Shown: in pieces, positions 40,307 to 48,925 of the stretch | Layout of the letters: the number at the start of each line of letters is the position of its first letter | Position numbering within the stretch: position 1 is the first letter of the stretch | Made by a program: the position numbers and the translations under genes | The notes under the pieces: generated by a model | Told to the model about the DNA's origin: nothing | Seen by the model: only the letters and a program-made list of their open reading frames with translations | The model's database searches: none | Assembly (NCBI RefSeq): GCF_001905095.1 | Contig: NZ_LWLS01000070.1 | Location: 1 to 64,000, forward strand | Origin: Micromonospora sp. CB01531 | GTDB taxonomy: Bacteria > Actinomycetota > Actinomycetes > Mycobacteriales > Micromonosporaceae | Length of the DNA stretch: 64,000 nucleotides | Direction: 5' to 3'

Positions 40307-41926
40307 ATGGTCGACGGGGAGGCGCTGCACCCGTACGTCGAGTTCCTGTTCGAGGCCGATCCGATCCTGGCGTCGACTAAGGGCGACGAGCGGGGCAACT
40401 GCCGGCTGGGCGACATCACGCCCGAGGCATTCGCCGAGCAGGACCGCCGGCGACGCGGCATGCTGGCCGCCGCCGAGGCGCAGGCACCGGCCGCGACCGG
40501 TACGGTCGACTGGCTGGAGCAGCAGGTCCTGCTGACCGAGCTGCGTACCACCGTGCGCCGCGCCGAGTTGGAACGGGTGTGGCAGCGGGCGCCGTACTGG
40601 TACACCGAGCGGCTCGGCGAGGCGCTGTCGGTGCTCATGGCTGGCGGCACCGAGGCGGACGCCATGGCCCTGGCGGCCCGGCTCGGCGCGGTCCCGGAAT
40701 ACTGCGCCCAGGCACAGCGCAACATCTCGCCCGACGCTCCGCGGTTGTGGGTCGAGATGGGCGTCTCCGGCGCTCGTGGCCTGGAACGGTTCCTCGCCCA
40801 CGCGGTCCCGCTGTTCGCGCGTGACGTGCCCGAGGCGCTGGCGGCCGACATCAACCGCGCGGCCGGCGCGGCCGGGGCCGCGGTAGGCGCCTTCGCCGGC
40901 CACCTCGAAGGCCTGGTCGAACAGGCTGAGGGCGCGTGGGCGTGCGGGACCGAACAGGTCGACTTCCTGCTGCGCACGTACCATCACCTCGACCTGGATG
41001 CCGCGGGCCTGGCCGAGCATGGCCGAGAGCTGGTCGAGCGCGAACGCCGCCAACTGGAGCGGCTCGCCGCCACCCGGGACCGCGACACGGGCTGGCAGGA
41101 ACAGATCGACCGGATCAAGGACTGGCACCCGCAGCCGCCGGACTTCCTCGCCACCTATGGGGCGGCGATGCAGCGCGCGTTGGAGCACACCCGCGAGCGC
41201 GACCTGATCGGTATCCCGGACGGCGCGGTGTGCGAGATGGAGTGGGTGCCGGAGTACCGCCGCGACGGCCTGCCCTTGGGTGTCATGTCTCCCAGCCCGC
41301 CGTACGGGTCCGGCCTGCGTAGCGGGTTCCTCATCACGCCCGGCGACCCGGCCGCCGATGACGAGCGGCGGCTCCAGCACATGCGGGACAACTGTTATGT
41401 CTTCGCGACGTCCATCGCGGGCCACGAGACATTTCCCGGCCACCACGTCCAGTACGTGCACCACAAGCTGGGCACGCCGCGCGGCTCGATCCGGCGGTAC
41501 TTCAGCACGCCGCAGTTCGTCGAGGGTTGGGGCCTGTACGTCGAGGACCTGCTCGAGGAGACCGGCTTCATGACCGACGACCGGGTTCGCCTGTTTAAGC
41601 AGCGCAACGCGCTGTGGCGGGCCCTGCGCATCGTCGTCGACACCGGCCTGCACGCCGGCGCGATGTCCATCGCGGAGGCAACCGACCTTATGCGGCGCGA
41701 GGCCGGCATGGACCCGCACATGGCTGCGGGCGAGGTGCGCCGCTATGCCCGGCACGACAACCCGACATACCCGTCGTCGTATGCGCTCGGCAAGGACCTG
41801 ATCCACCAGGTCCGCGCCCGACACGAGCAGCGGCGGGGCAACGCCTTCACGTTGCGCGGATTCCATGACTGGCTTCTGTCCTTCGGCACGCCACCGGTCG
41901 CGCTACTCGGCGTGTTCGAGCTGTAA
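40307..41926 (+). CDS. DUF885 family metallohydrolase
   Basis: 539 residues. The HExxPGHH-type zinc site is in SIAGHETFPGHHVQYVHHKL (about residue 375), followed by TPQFVEGWGLYVEDLLEETG, whose glutamate usually completes the site, and RALRIVVDTGLHAGAMSIAE. DUF885 proteins are probably peptidases or amidohydrolases; few are characterised. No signal peptide, so cytoplasmic. A second, distant member lies at 48922, so the two bracket the transporter genes and may act on imported peptides or amides. Confidence 0.85.
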   Translation: MVDGEALHPYVEFLFEADPILASTKGDERGNCRLGDITPEAFAEQDRRRRGMLAAAEAQAPAATGTVDWLEQQVLLTELRTTVRRAELERVWQRAPYWYTERLGEALSVLMAGGTEADAMALAARLGAVPEYCAQAQRNISPDAPRLWVEMGVSGARGLERFLAHAVPLFARDVPEALAADINRAAGAAGAAVGAFAGHLEGLVEQAEGAWACGTEQVDFLLRTYHHLDLDAAGLAEHGRELVERERRQLERLAATRDRDTGWQEQIDRIKDWHPQPPDFLATYGAAMQRALEHTRERDLIGIPDGAVCEMEWVPEYRRDGLPLGVMSPSPPYGSGLRSGFLITPGDPAADDERRLQHMRDNCYVFATSIAGHETFPGHHVQYVHHKLGTPRGSIRRYFSTPQFVEGWGLYVEDLLEETGFMTDDRVRLFKQRNALWRALRIVVDTGLHAGAMSIAEATDLMRREAGMDPHMAAGEVRRYARHDNPTYPSSYALGKDLIHQVRARHEQRRGNAFTLRGFHDWLLSFGTPPVALLGVFEL

Positions 41927-41972
41927 CGGTGGCGGCGTTGACATCCCGATGAGCAGTGCGCTTTAGTTCGGA

Positions 41973-41985
41973 TGAACGGGGTTCA
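41973..41985. promoter_or_regulatory. TGAAC-GGG-GTTCA operator before the lipoprotein gene
   Basis: Perfect five-base arms with a three-base centre, and an extra GTTC at 41966-41969 as in the region at 40191. It lies 50 bases upstream of the lipoprotein start. AT-rich bases just downstream (41991-41997) could be the -10. Confidence 0.58.
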
Positions 41986-42034
41986 GCCTCAATAAACAAC
42001 GGCGCTTCGCATCGCCGAGAGGTGGAGGAACAGG

Positions 42035-43645
42035 ATGACCGGTCGTTCCAGCCATCGGGCGTTGCGCCCGATGGCCGCGCTGATCGCGGCGGCGGTGGTG
42101 GGCGTGGTCGGCCTCAGCGCCTGCAGCGGCGAGGACTCAGGCGACAACGGCACGAACTCAACACTGACGGTGGACACCTCGTTCGTCGTCAAGAGCCTGG
42201 ACCCGGGGGCGGTGTACGAGCCGACCGGCAACGTGGTCGTCCACGCGCTCTACGACACCCTGGTCACCTTCGACGGAGCGGACATCTCCAAGCCGGTGCC
42301 CGCGTTGGCCTCGGCCTACGCGGCGTCGCCGGACGGCAGGACGTTCACCTTCACCCTGAACCCCGATGCGAAATTCGCTGACGGTTCGCCGGTGACCGCG
42401 GCCGACGTGGTGTTCAGCCTCGACCGGCTTAAGAACCTCAAGGGCAGCGCGGCGGCGATCGTCAAGGACCTCAGCTTCTCGGCGTCGGACGACAAGACGG
42501 TTGTCGTCACCAGCACCGTGGTCAACCCGAACGTGCCGACGATCCTGGCCGCGCCGTACGCCGGCATCCTCAACTCCAAGCTGGCCAAGGAGCACGGCGG
42601 CCAGGCCGGCACCGACGCCACCAGCGCCGACAGCCTCGGCACGTACCTCAACGAGAACGCACTGGGCAGCGGGCCCTACAAGATCGAGTCATTCGACGTG
42701 GCATCGCGGATCGTGCTGACCGCCAACCCCAACTACTGGGGCAAGAAGCCGGCGTTCGGCCGCGTGGTGTTCCAGAACATGGACGTGCAGAACCAGAAGC
42801 TGACCATGTCGAAGAAACCGACCTCCGAAATCGCGCTCGACCTCGCCGGCGACCAGCTGTCCGGCCTGCCCACCGAGCTGCAGCAGACCAGCAGCCCCAG
42901 CACCTACTACCAGCTGCGGCTGCACGCCGACCCGGCGATCAGCCCGGTCACGTCCAACCACGACTGGGCGCACGCCCTCCAGGCAGCCATCGACTACCAG
43001 GGCGTGGCCGCGCTGTTCGGGTCATCCGGCGTCCCGGCGGCCGGCATCGTGCCCACCGCGTACGCCGGCGCGCTGCCCGACTCCGAGGCGCAGAAGCAGG
43101 ACCTGGCCAAGGCGACGGCGCTGGCGGCCCAGTCCGGTGTCGCCGACCAGACAGTGAAGCTGCTCTACCCGGCGATCACCTTCAGCGGCGTGGACCTCGG
43201 CACCATCGCCGCGAAGGTGCAGAGCGACGCCGCCAAGGCAGGGCTGAAGATCGAGCTGGACCCGGCCCCCATCGCGTCCTTCCTCGACCAGCGCCGCGGC
43301 GGCAAGGTCGCCTTCAGCTTCAGCCCGCAGTCGTTGGACTACCCGTCAGCGGCATCCATCGTTGCCGACCTGATGCCCGGCGGCGGCGCGGCGACGGCCG
43401 CTGGCTGGACCACTGCCAAGGCCGACCCGGCCACGGTCGCCGCGGCCAACGAGGTGCGGGACGCGCTCGACACGGAAAAGCAGGTGGCGGCCCTGCAGAA
43501 GTGGCAGCGGCTGATGATCGAGCACGCACCGTACATCACCCTCGCCTACAACGCCGGCACGGTCGTCGCCAGCAGCGACCTGAGCGGGGCGCAGTACACG
43601 GCCGCCGGATGGACCGTCGACATCGCGGACATCGGCACCAAATGA
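42035..43645 (+). CDS. ABC transporter substrate-binding lipoprotein (SBP_bac_5)
   Basis: 536 residues. The signal peptide ends in the lipobox LSAC with Cys30. STLTVDTSFVVKSLDPGAVY, LNPDAKFADGSPVTAADVVF, GSGPYKIESFDVASRIVLTA and WGKKPAFGRVVFQNMDVQNQ are family segments. GGAGGAACAGG precedes the ATG. It is followed by its own permease (ATGA overlap), a permease-ATPase fusion and an ATPase, so it forms a complete importer. Ligand unknown; the neighbouring DUF885 and amidohydrolase genes suggest peptides or amides. Confidence 0.92.
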   Translation: MTGRSSHRALRPMAALIAAAVVGVVGLSACSGEDSGDNGTNSTLTVDTSFVVKSLDPGAVYEPTGNVVVHALYDTLVTFDGADISKPVPALASAYAASPDGRTFTFTLNPDAKFADGSPVTAADVVFSLDRLKNLKGSAAAIVKDLSFSASDDKTVVVTSTVVNPNVPTILAAPYAGILNSKLAKEHGGQAGTDATSADSLGTYLNENALGSGPYKIESFDVASRIVLTANPNYWGKKPAFGRVVFQNMDVQNQKLTMSKKPTSEIALDLAGDQLSGLPTELQQTSSPSTYYQLRLHADPAISPVTSNHDWAHALQAAIDYQGVAALFGSSGVPAAGIVPTAYAGALPDSEAQKQDLAKATALAAQSGVADQTVKLLYPAITFSGVDLGTIAAKVQSDAAKAGLKIELDPAPIASFLDQRRGGKVAFSFSPQSLDYPSAASIVADLMPGGGAATAAGWTTAKADPATVAAANEVRDALDTEKQVAALQKWQRLMIEHAPYITLAYNAGTVVASSDLSGAQYTAAGWTVDIADIGTK

Positions 43646-44766
43646 CCGGACCACACCTGCCGGCGGCCGGCCCCGGCGACCTCGTCGCCGCCGAGCTCGA
43701 GCCAGACGCGGACGCCACGGGACGGCCGGCCGGCGGCCGGCCGGCCCACCGGCTGCTCCGATTCATCGCCAGGAAGGTCGCCATCACCGCCGGCCTGCTG
43801 TTCGGCGTCACCATCCTCACCTTCCTGCTCGTGCAGGCGGTCCCCGGTGACCCGACAGCCACGAACCTGTCGGAGACGGCGCAGAAGGACCCGTCGATCG
43901 TGGCCGCGTACCGGGCGAAGTGGGGCCTGGACCAGCCCCTACCCGTGCAGTACGCGACCTACCTGAACAACCTGGTCCACGGCGACCTCGGCACCTCGCA
44001 GAGCACCGGCAACCCCGTCCTGCACGACCTGGGCACCTACATCCCGGCCACAATGGAAATCGCCATCCCCGCGATGGTGCTGTCGCTGCTGATCAGCCTC
44101 GGACTGGGCATGTGGGCGGCGACACGCAAGGACCGCGCCGCCGACCACACCATCCGCGCCGGCGCGCTCGTCGGACTGTCCACGCCGTCGTTCTGGCTCG
44201 CCATCGTCGTGCTCTACGTCTTCTTCTTCATGCTCGACATCGCACCCAACGGCGGCCGGCTGAGTACGAGATACACGCCGCCACGACACGTCACGGGGAT
44301 GTACACGGTGGATGCACTGCTGCAGGGCCGCCCCATCGCGTTCCAGGACGCGTTGTGGCACCTCATGCTGCCCGTCCTGGTGCTGACCGCGCTCACGGTC
44401 TCCGTCCTCATCCGGTTCGTCCGCTCGGCGATGCTGGAGGTACTCGACCAGCAGTACGTCCGGGCCGCGTACGCCAAGGGCCTGCCCCGGCAGATCGTGC
44501 TACGCCGGCACGTACTGCGCGCCGGACTCGTCCAGGTGGTCACGGTCGGCGGCTTGGCCTTCGCGTCCCTGCTGTCCGGCACCGTTCTGATCGAACAGAT
44601 ATACAGCTGGCCGGGCATCGGGCAGTACGCGTTCAGCGCCTCACTCAACCTGGACCTGCCGGCAATCATGGGCGTGGGCCTGTTCGTCGCCCTCGTCTAC
44701 ACCGTGGTCAACCTGCTCATCGACATCCTCTACGGCATCATCGACCCCCGGATCCGGGTCTCATGA
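43642..44766 (+). CDS. ABC transporter permease (DppB type)
   Basis: 374 residues from ATG 43642. A 45-residue proline/alanine-rich cytoplasmic tail precedes the usual start FIARKVAITAGLLFGVTILT and VQAVPGDPTATNLSE. The EAA loop (YAKGLPRQIVLRRHVLRAGL) and the end LIDILYGIIDPRIRVS are conserved. Six membrane segments. The long N-terminal tail is unusual. Coupled to both neighbours by ATGA overlaps. Confidence 0.92.
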   Translation: MTGPHLPAAGPGDLVAAELEPDADATGRPAGGRPAHRLLRFIARKVAITAGLLFGVTILTFLLVQAVPGDPTATNLSETAQKDPSIVAAYRAKWGLDQPLPVQYATYLNNLVHGDLGTSQSTGNPVLHDLGTYIPATMEIAIPAMVLSLLISLGLGMWAATRKDRAADHTIRAGALVGLSTPSFWLAIVVLYVFFFMLDIAPNGGRLSTRYTPPRHVTGMYTVDALLQGRPIAFQDALWHLMLPVLVLTALTVSVLIRFVRSAMLEVLDQQYVRAAYAKGLPRQIVLRRHVLRAGLVQVVTVGGLAFASLLSGTVLIEQIYSWPGIGQYAFSASLNLDLPAIMGVGLFVALVYTVVNLLIDILYGIIDPRIRVS

Positions 44767-46718
44767 CCAACAAACGAATACCCGCCATGCCGGCCCGCCG
44801 CTGGTTCGGGCTGCGCCCCGGATCACCCCGCGCCGAACGGCGCCGCCGCCGTCCACACGGCCGGGCCGTCACCGCCGCCGCGATCGCCATCCTCGCCGCC
44901 TGGGCGGTCGTCGCCATCGCCGCTCCCCTACTCGCCCCGCATGATCCGCTGCAGCAGGCCGGGCCGTACTACACACCCCCGTCGTCCGCGCACTGGCTGG
45001 GCACCGACCAACTCGGCCGCGACATCCTCAGCCGCATCATCTACGGGGCCCGGCTGTCGCTGCCGCTCGCCGTCATCATTGTCGCGCTCGCGCTGCTGCT
45101 CGGCGGCGGCATCGGCCTCATCGCCGGCTACCTCGGTAAATGGGCCGACGAGTCGCTGATGCGCCTGACCGACCTGGTGTTCGCCTTCCCGCCGATCATC
45201 CTGGCCATGGTCGTCACCGCCGCATTCGGACCCAGCGCCCGCAACGCGGTACTAGCGCTGGTCCTCGTATCGTGGCCCACCTACGCCCGGGTGGTCCGCA
45301 GCGCCGTACTGTCAATCCGCGGCTCGGACTTCCTGCACGCCTCCCGGCTGCTGGGCGTCGGACCGTGGCGGGCACTGGTCCGCGACGTACTGCCCAACAG
45401 CGTCGGCCCGTCCGTCGTGCTGGCCAGCCTCGAACTCGGCAACGCCGTACTCATGCTGGCCTCACTGTCCTTCCTCGGCCTCGGCCCGCGCCCGCCGGCA
45501 CCCGAGTGGGGTGCGATGATCGCCGCCGGGGCCAGCGACCTGTCCAAATGGTGGGTGAGTATCGTGCCCGGCATCGCGATCCTGACCACCGTGCTCGCGT
45601 TCAACCTGCTCGGCGACGCGGTACGCGACTGGCTGGACCCGACCGCAGCGCGGGCCAGCGCCGATCGGCGACATCGCGACCGGCGGAAGGTCGGACCACC
45701 ACCGGCCCGCACGCAGCCGGTCACCGCTCCTGAACCGCAGGCCGCGCCGCTGCTGGACATCCGCGGCCTGTCGGTGGCCCTGCCCGGACCGGCCGGGCCG
45801 CTGCCCGTCATCAAGAACCTGGACCTGCGGGTCGACGCCGGCGAGATCGTCGGCATCGCCGGGGAGAGCGGATCGGGCAAGAGCCTGACCGCGCTCACCC
45901 TGCTCAACCTGCTGCCACCCGGAGCGCGGGTCAACGGCTCCATCATGTTCCAGGGTAAGGAACTGACCGAACTAGACGCACGCGGCTGGCAGCGGGTACG
46001 CGGATCCGGCATCGCCATGGTGTTCCAGGAATCCGCCGCCGCACTGCACCCGATGCTCACCGTCGGCCTCCAACTGACCGAGCACCTGCGCGCCGCCCAG
46101 GGAATGAGTAAGGCCGCCGCCCGCGCCCGGGCGGTCGAACTGCTCGACCAGGTTCGGATCCCACAGCCTCGACGGGCCTTGCGTGCCTACCCGCACCAAT
46201 TCTCCGGCGGTATGCGCCAACGCATCGCCATCGCCAGCGCACTGGCCTGCCGCCCCCGCCTGCTGATCGCCGACGAACCCACCACCGCGCTCGACGTGAC
46301 GGTTCAGGCCGGCATCCTCGCCCTGCTCGACGAACTGCGCCGCGACAACGACCTGTCGGTGCTGTTCATCACCCACGATCTGGGCGTCCTCTCCTCGCTC
46401 ACCCAGCGGGCCTACGTCTTCTACGCCGGCCGGGTGATGGAGAGCGGCGGTACTGCCGAGGTGCTGACCCAGCCGGCCCACCCGTACACCTCGGCGCTGC
46501 TCGGCGCCCGACCGCATGGCCTGAGCACGGAGCGGACCCTCCGCGCGATCCCGGGCGCACCTGTCGTGCCAGGCCAGGAACCACCTGGCTGCCCGTTCGA
46601 GCCGCGCTGCGCATACGCCCGCGACGAGTGCCGCACCGGGCCGCCGCCGGTCGAGGCGACGAGCACCGACCGCACTCTCGCCTGCGTTGTCGCGCCGGAC
46701 TTGGCGGCGGCACGATGA
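44763..46718 (+). CDS. fused ABC permease and ATP-binding protein (DppC-DppD fusion)
   Basis: 651 residues. Residues 1-300 are a DppC-type permease: AHWLGTDQLGRDILSRIIYG, AFGPSARNAVLALVLVSWPT, EAA loop LLGVGPWRALVRDVLPNSVG and AFNLLGDAVRDWLDPTAARA. An arginine/proline-rich linker (about 300-330) leads to a DppD-type ATPase with GESGSGKSLT, FSGGMRQRIAIASALACRPR, LLIADEPTTALDV and CRYxx-like C-terminal cysteines (CPFEPRCAYARDEC). No stop or frame change separates the halves. Such fusions occur in actinomycetes and fix the stoichiometry of the two functions. Confidence 0.92.
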   Translation: MTNKRIPAMPARRWFGLRPGSPRAERRRRRPHGRAVTAAAIAILAAWAVVAIAAPLLAPHDPLQQAGPYYTPPSSAHWLGTDQLGRDILSRIIYGARLSLPLAVIIVALALLLGGGIGLIAGYLGKWADESLMRLTDLVFAFPPIILAMVVTAAFGPSARNAVLALVLVSWPTYARVVRSAVLSIRGSDFLHASRLLGVGPWRALVRDVLPNSVGPSVVLASLELGNAVLMLASLSFLGLGPRPPAPEWGAMIAAGASDLSKWWVSIVPGIAILTTVLAFNLLGDAVRDWLDPTAARASADRRHRDRRKVGPPPARTQPVTAPEPQAAPLLDIRGLSVALPGPAGPLPVIKNLDLRVDAGEIVGIAGESGSGKSLTALTLLNLLPPGARVNGSIMFQGKELTELDARGWQRVRGSGIAMVFQESAAALHPMLTVGLQLTEHLRAAQGMSKAAARARAVELLDQVRIPQPRRALRAYPHQFSGGMRQRIAIASALACRPRLLIADEPTTALDVTVQAGILALLDELRRDNDLSVLFITHDLGVLSSLTQRAYVFYAGRVMESGGTAEVLTQPAHPYTSALLGARPHGLSTERTLRAIPGAPVVPGQEPPGCPFEPRCAYARDECRTGPPPVEATSTDRTLACVVAPDLAAAR

Positions 46719-47746
46719 CCAACGACACCGCCGCGACCAACCACACCGCCGTTGGCCCCGCCGGGCTGCCGGCCTGGGACCGGGCCCCGGTGCGGCTGTC
46801 CATCGAGGATGTCTACGTCGACTACCGGCCGCGCGGTCGCGGCGTTGTCCGCGCCGTCGCGGGCGTCGACCTGAACGTTGCCGCCGGCGAAGTGGTCGGG
46901 CTGGTCGGCGAGTCGGGCTGCGGCAAGTCGTCACTCGCGCGGGTTGCCGCCGGCCTGTCCGCACCGAGCTCCGGCACGGTGCGCTTCGACGGCGCACCAG
47001 TCGCTCCGCTCGGCTGGCAGCGCCGGCCCACCGCGCAGACCCGGCTACAAATGATCTTCCAGGATCCGGGCGGATCGCTGAACTCGCGACGTACCGTCGG
47101 AGCGCAACTGCTCGACGGCGTCGGCGACGAGTTGCCGGCCGCAGCCCGCGAGCAGCGCCTGGCTGAACTCCTCGACCGGGTCGGCATGCCTGCAGAGGCG
47201 TCCACTCGGTTCCCGCACGAGTTCTCCGGCGGGCAGCGGCAGCGGCTCGCCATCGCCCGGGCGCTGGCCGCGGAACCGGAACTGATCATCGCGGACGAGC
47301 CGGTCACCGCGCTGGACGCCTCCGCCCAAGCGCAGGTGGTATCGCTGCTGCTGTCGCTGGTACGCGAGCTGAACATGGGCCTGCTGTTCATCTCGCACGA
47401 CCTCGCGCTGGTCCACGAGATCGCCGACCGCACCGCGGTGATGTACCTCGGGAAGATCATCGAGACCGCGCCCACCCGCCAGCTGATGGCCGCACCGGTC
47501 CACCCATACACGCGGGCGCTGGTCGGCGCGATACCGCAGATCTCGGCCGCGCCCCGGCTGCCGGCCGTGCTGCGCGGCGAGGTCCCCGACCCGTCGCGGG
47601 CGCCGTCCGGATGCCGGTTCCGGCCGCGCTGTCCACACGCTGCAGAGGTGTGCCTGACCGAGCCGCCGTTGCGGCACACCTTGCACACACTCGTCGCTTG
47701 CCACCGTGCCGAGGAGATCGCCGCCGCGACCGAGGAGGAGATGTGA
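46715..47746 (+). CDS. ABC transporter ATP-binding subunit (DppF type)
   Basis: 343 residues. GESGCGKSSLARVAAGLSAP (Walker A), MIFQDPGGSLNSRRTVG, FSGGQRQRLAIARALAAEPE, LIIADEPVTALDA and ISHDLALVHEIADRTAVMYL. The C-terminal cysteine motif is CRFRPRCPHAAEVC. About 25 extra residues precede the domain. It is the second ATPase of the importer and is coupled by ATGA to the fusion gene and by GTGA to the NTF2-like gene. Confidence 0.92.
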   Translation: MTNDTAATNHTAVGPAGLPAWDRAPVRLSIEDVYVDYRPRGRGVVRAVAGVDLNVAAGEVVGLVGESGCGKSSLARVAAGLSAPSSGTVRFDGAPVAPLGWQRRPTAQTRLQMIFQDPGGSLNSRRTVGAQLLDGVGDELPAAAREQRLAELLDRVGMPAEASTRFPHEFSGGQRQRLAIARALAAEPELIIADEPVTALDASAQAQVVSLLLSLVRELNMGLLFISHDLALVHEIADRTAVMYLGKIIETAPTRQLMAAPVHPYTRALVGAIPQISAAPRLPAVLRGEVPDPSRAPSGCRFRPRCPHAAEVCLTEPPLRHTLHTLVACHRAEEIAAATEEEM

Positions 47747-48168
47747 GTCAAGGACGGGTACGCGAAAGCGACGGACCGGTCGCGGACGCCGTGCGTGCGA
47801 TGTACGCCGCCTACCCCAACCCGGCCCGCTTCGACGAACACCTGCACTCCCAGATCACCATCTGGGAAACCGATCAGACTGGCCCGCCGATCGGCCTGGC
47901 GGAACTGGCCGCGCTACGGGAACGCCGCAGGTCCGGCGTCGAGCCGTCACGGGCGACACTGTCCGTCGAGAACCTGCTCATCGACCGGTGGGGCGACACG
48001 GCGGCGGTGGCCCGCTACGTGCTGCGAGCAACGACGCCCGCCGGCGACACGACATTCCGGGTCAGCGACGTGTGGGATGCGGCGGAAGGCAGCTGGCAGA
48101 TCGTCCATCACCACGCCGAACTGGTGGCGACCCCAGCAGCCAGGGCCGTCGTCGGTGATCCACACTGA
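47743..48168 (+). CDS. SnoaL/NTF2-like protein
   Basis: 141 residues from GTG 47743, overlapping the ATPase stop as GTGA with GAGGAGGAG just upstream. MYAAYPNPARFDEHLHSQIT, then AVARYVLRATTPAGDTTFRV and WDAAEGSWQIVHHHAELVAT follow the NTF2-like cone-fold pattern (cystatin-like). Members include isomerases, dehydratases and SnoaL cyclases; no catalytic dyad can be assigned here. Probably works with the imported substrate. Confidence 0.72.
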   Translation: MSQGRVRESDGPVADAVRAMYAAYPNPARFDEHLHSQITIWETDQTGPPIGLAELAALRERRRSGVEPSRATLSVENLLIDRWGDTAAVARYVLRATTPAGDTTFRVSDVWDAAEGSWQIVHHHAELVATPAARAVVGDPH

Positions 48169-48203
48169 CGGGTGACGAGTATGCGGGAAGAGAGGCAGTA
48201 GGG

Positions 48204-48740
48204 ATGTTGGGAGATCGCCTGCGCGAGCTACGCCTGCGCCATGGCATGACCCTGCGCCAGCTGGCGACTGCGGCCGAGGTGTCACCCGCCCTGCTCAGCC
48301 AGCTGGAGAACAACGTCACCGACCCGAGCCTGTCCACCCTGCGCAAGCTGGCCACGGTGTTCAAGGCGGAAGTCTCCGCTTTGTTCAGCGAACCCAACGC
48401 GCCGACGGTGCACCTGTCCCGGCCCGGCGAGCGGATGCGCCTGACCGCGCCGCTGGGCGAGATCGCCTACGAGCGGCTCACGCCCGGCCGAGGCGACCTC
48501 GAGATGCTCTCAGCGACAATGAACCCCGGCGACGTCAGCGCGTCCGAGCGGCGCGGCCACGAGTCGACCGAGTGCATCGTCGTCCTCGAAGGTGAGGTCG
48601 TCGTCGAGGTCGAGCAGCACCGGTACGTGCTAAACGCACAGGACTCGCTGACCTTCGACTCGCGCCTGCCGCACCGGTTTTGCAACGAGAGCCTCAAGCC
48701 GGCCAGGTTCCTGCTCGCCGTCACCCCACCGGTGCCGTGA
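48204..48740 (+). CDS. XRE-family regulator with C-terminal cupin domain
   Basis: 178 residues. Helix-turn-helix at residues 1-60 (LGDRLRELRLRHGMTLRQLA, TAAEVSPALLSQLENNVTDP, SLSTLRKLATVFK). A cupin follows at about 105-175: ERRGHESTECIVVLEGEVVV, EVEQHRYVLNAQDSLTFDSR, LPHRFCNESLKPARFLLAVT. Such proteins sense small ligands in amino-acid, polyamine or peptide catabolism. It is the only regulator in this region. The repeated GAAC-N3-GTTC sequences before the promoters at 40200 and 41970 are its likely sites. It has no copy of that motif before its own gene, so it is probably read from the operon. Confidence 0.87.
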   Translation: MLGDRLRELRLRHGMTLRQLATAAEVSPALLSQLENNVTDPSLSTLRKLATVFKAEVSALFSEPNAPTVHLSRPGERMRLTAPLGEIAYERLTPGRGDLEMLSATMNPGDVSASERRGHESTECIVVLEGEVVVEVEQHRYVLNAQDSLTFDSRLPHRFCNESLKPARFLLAVTPPVP

Positions 48741-48750
48741 CACGGCTGCC

Positions 48751-48925
48751 ACTTTCGATGACGCACGCGGTAACGCCGGCTTCCAGACCGGCAAGTCCGC
48801 GGCCGCCTACGCGCGCCTGGCCACCGGTGCCAACCGCGTCGTCCGGCATGCACGGCCACACTGACGAGCACGGCGTCGAACTGCTTGGCAAGCGCGTGCT
48901 GCCGGCATCCAAGGAGGTCCCGTGA
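48751..48925 (+). pseudogene. decayed C-terminus of an LLM flavin oxidoreductase
   Basis: The upstream frame reads GKSAAAYARLATGANRVV and, after a frame change near 48845, continues HGHTDEHGVELLGKRVLPAS to TGA 48923-48925. This matches position by position the end of the LLM protein encoded at 37539 (RLIDAGVGRVEFGTPHG, then LTDAGGVHLLATTVLPQLER). The body of the gene is gone. Its stop overlaps the GTG of the DUF885 gene as GTGA, so the old coupling junction survives. Confidence 0.55.

Noticed and set aside
43920..44762. Upstream extension of the permease-ATPase fusion frame
   Set aside because: Arginine/proline-rich and overlapping the DppB-type gene. ATG 44763 gives the ATGA overlap and a normal DppC start.
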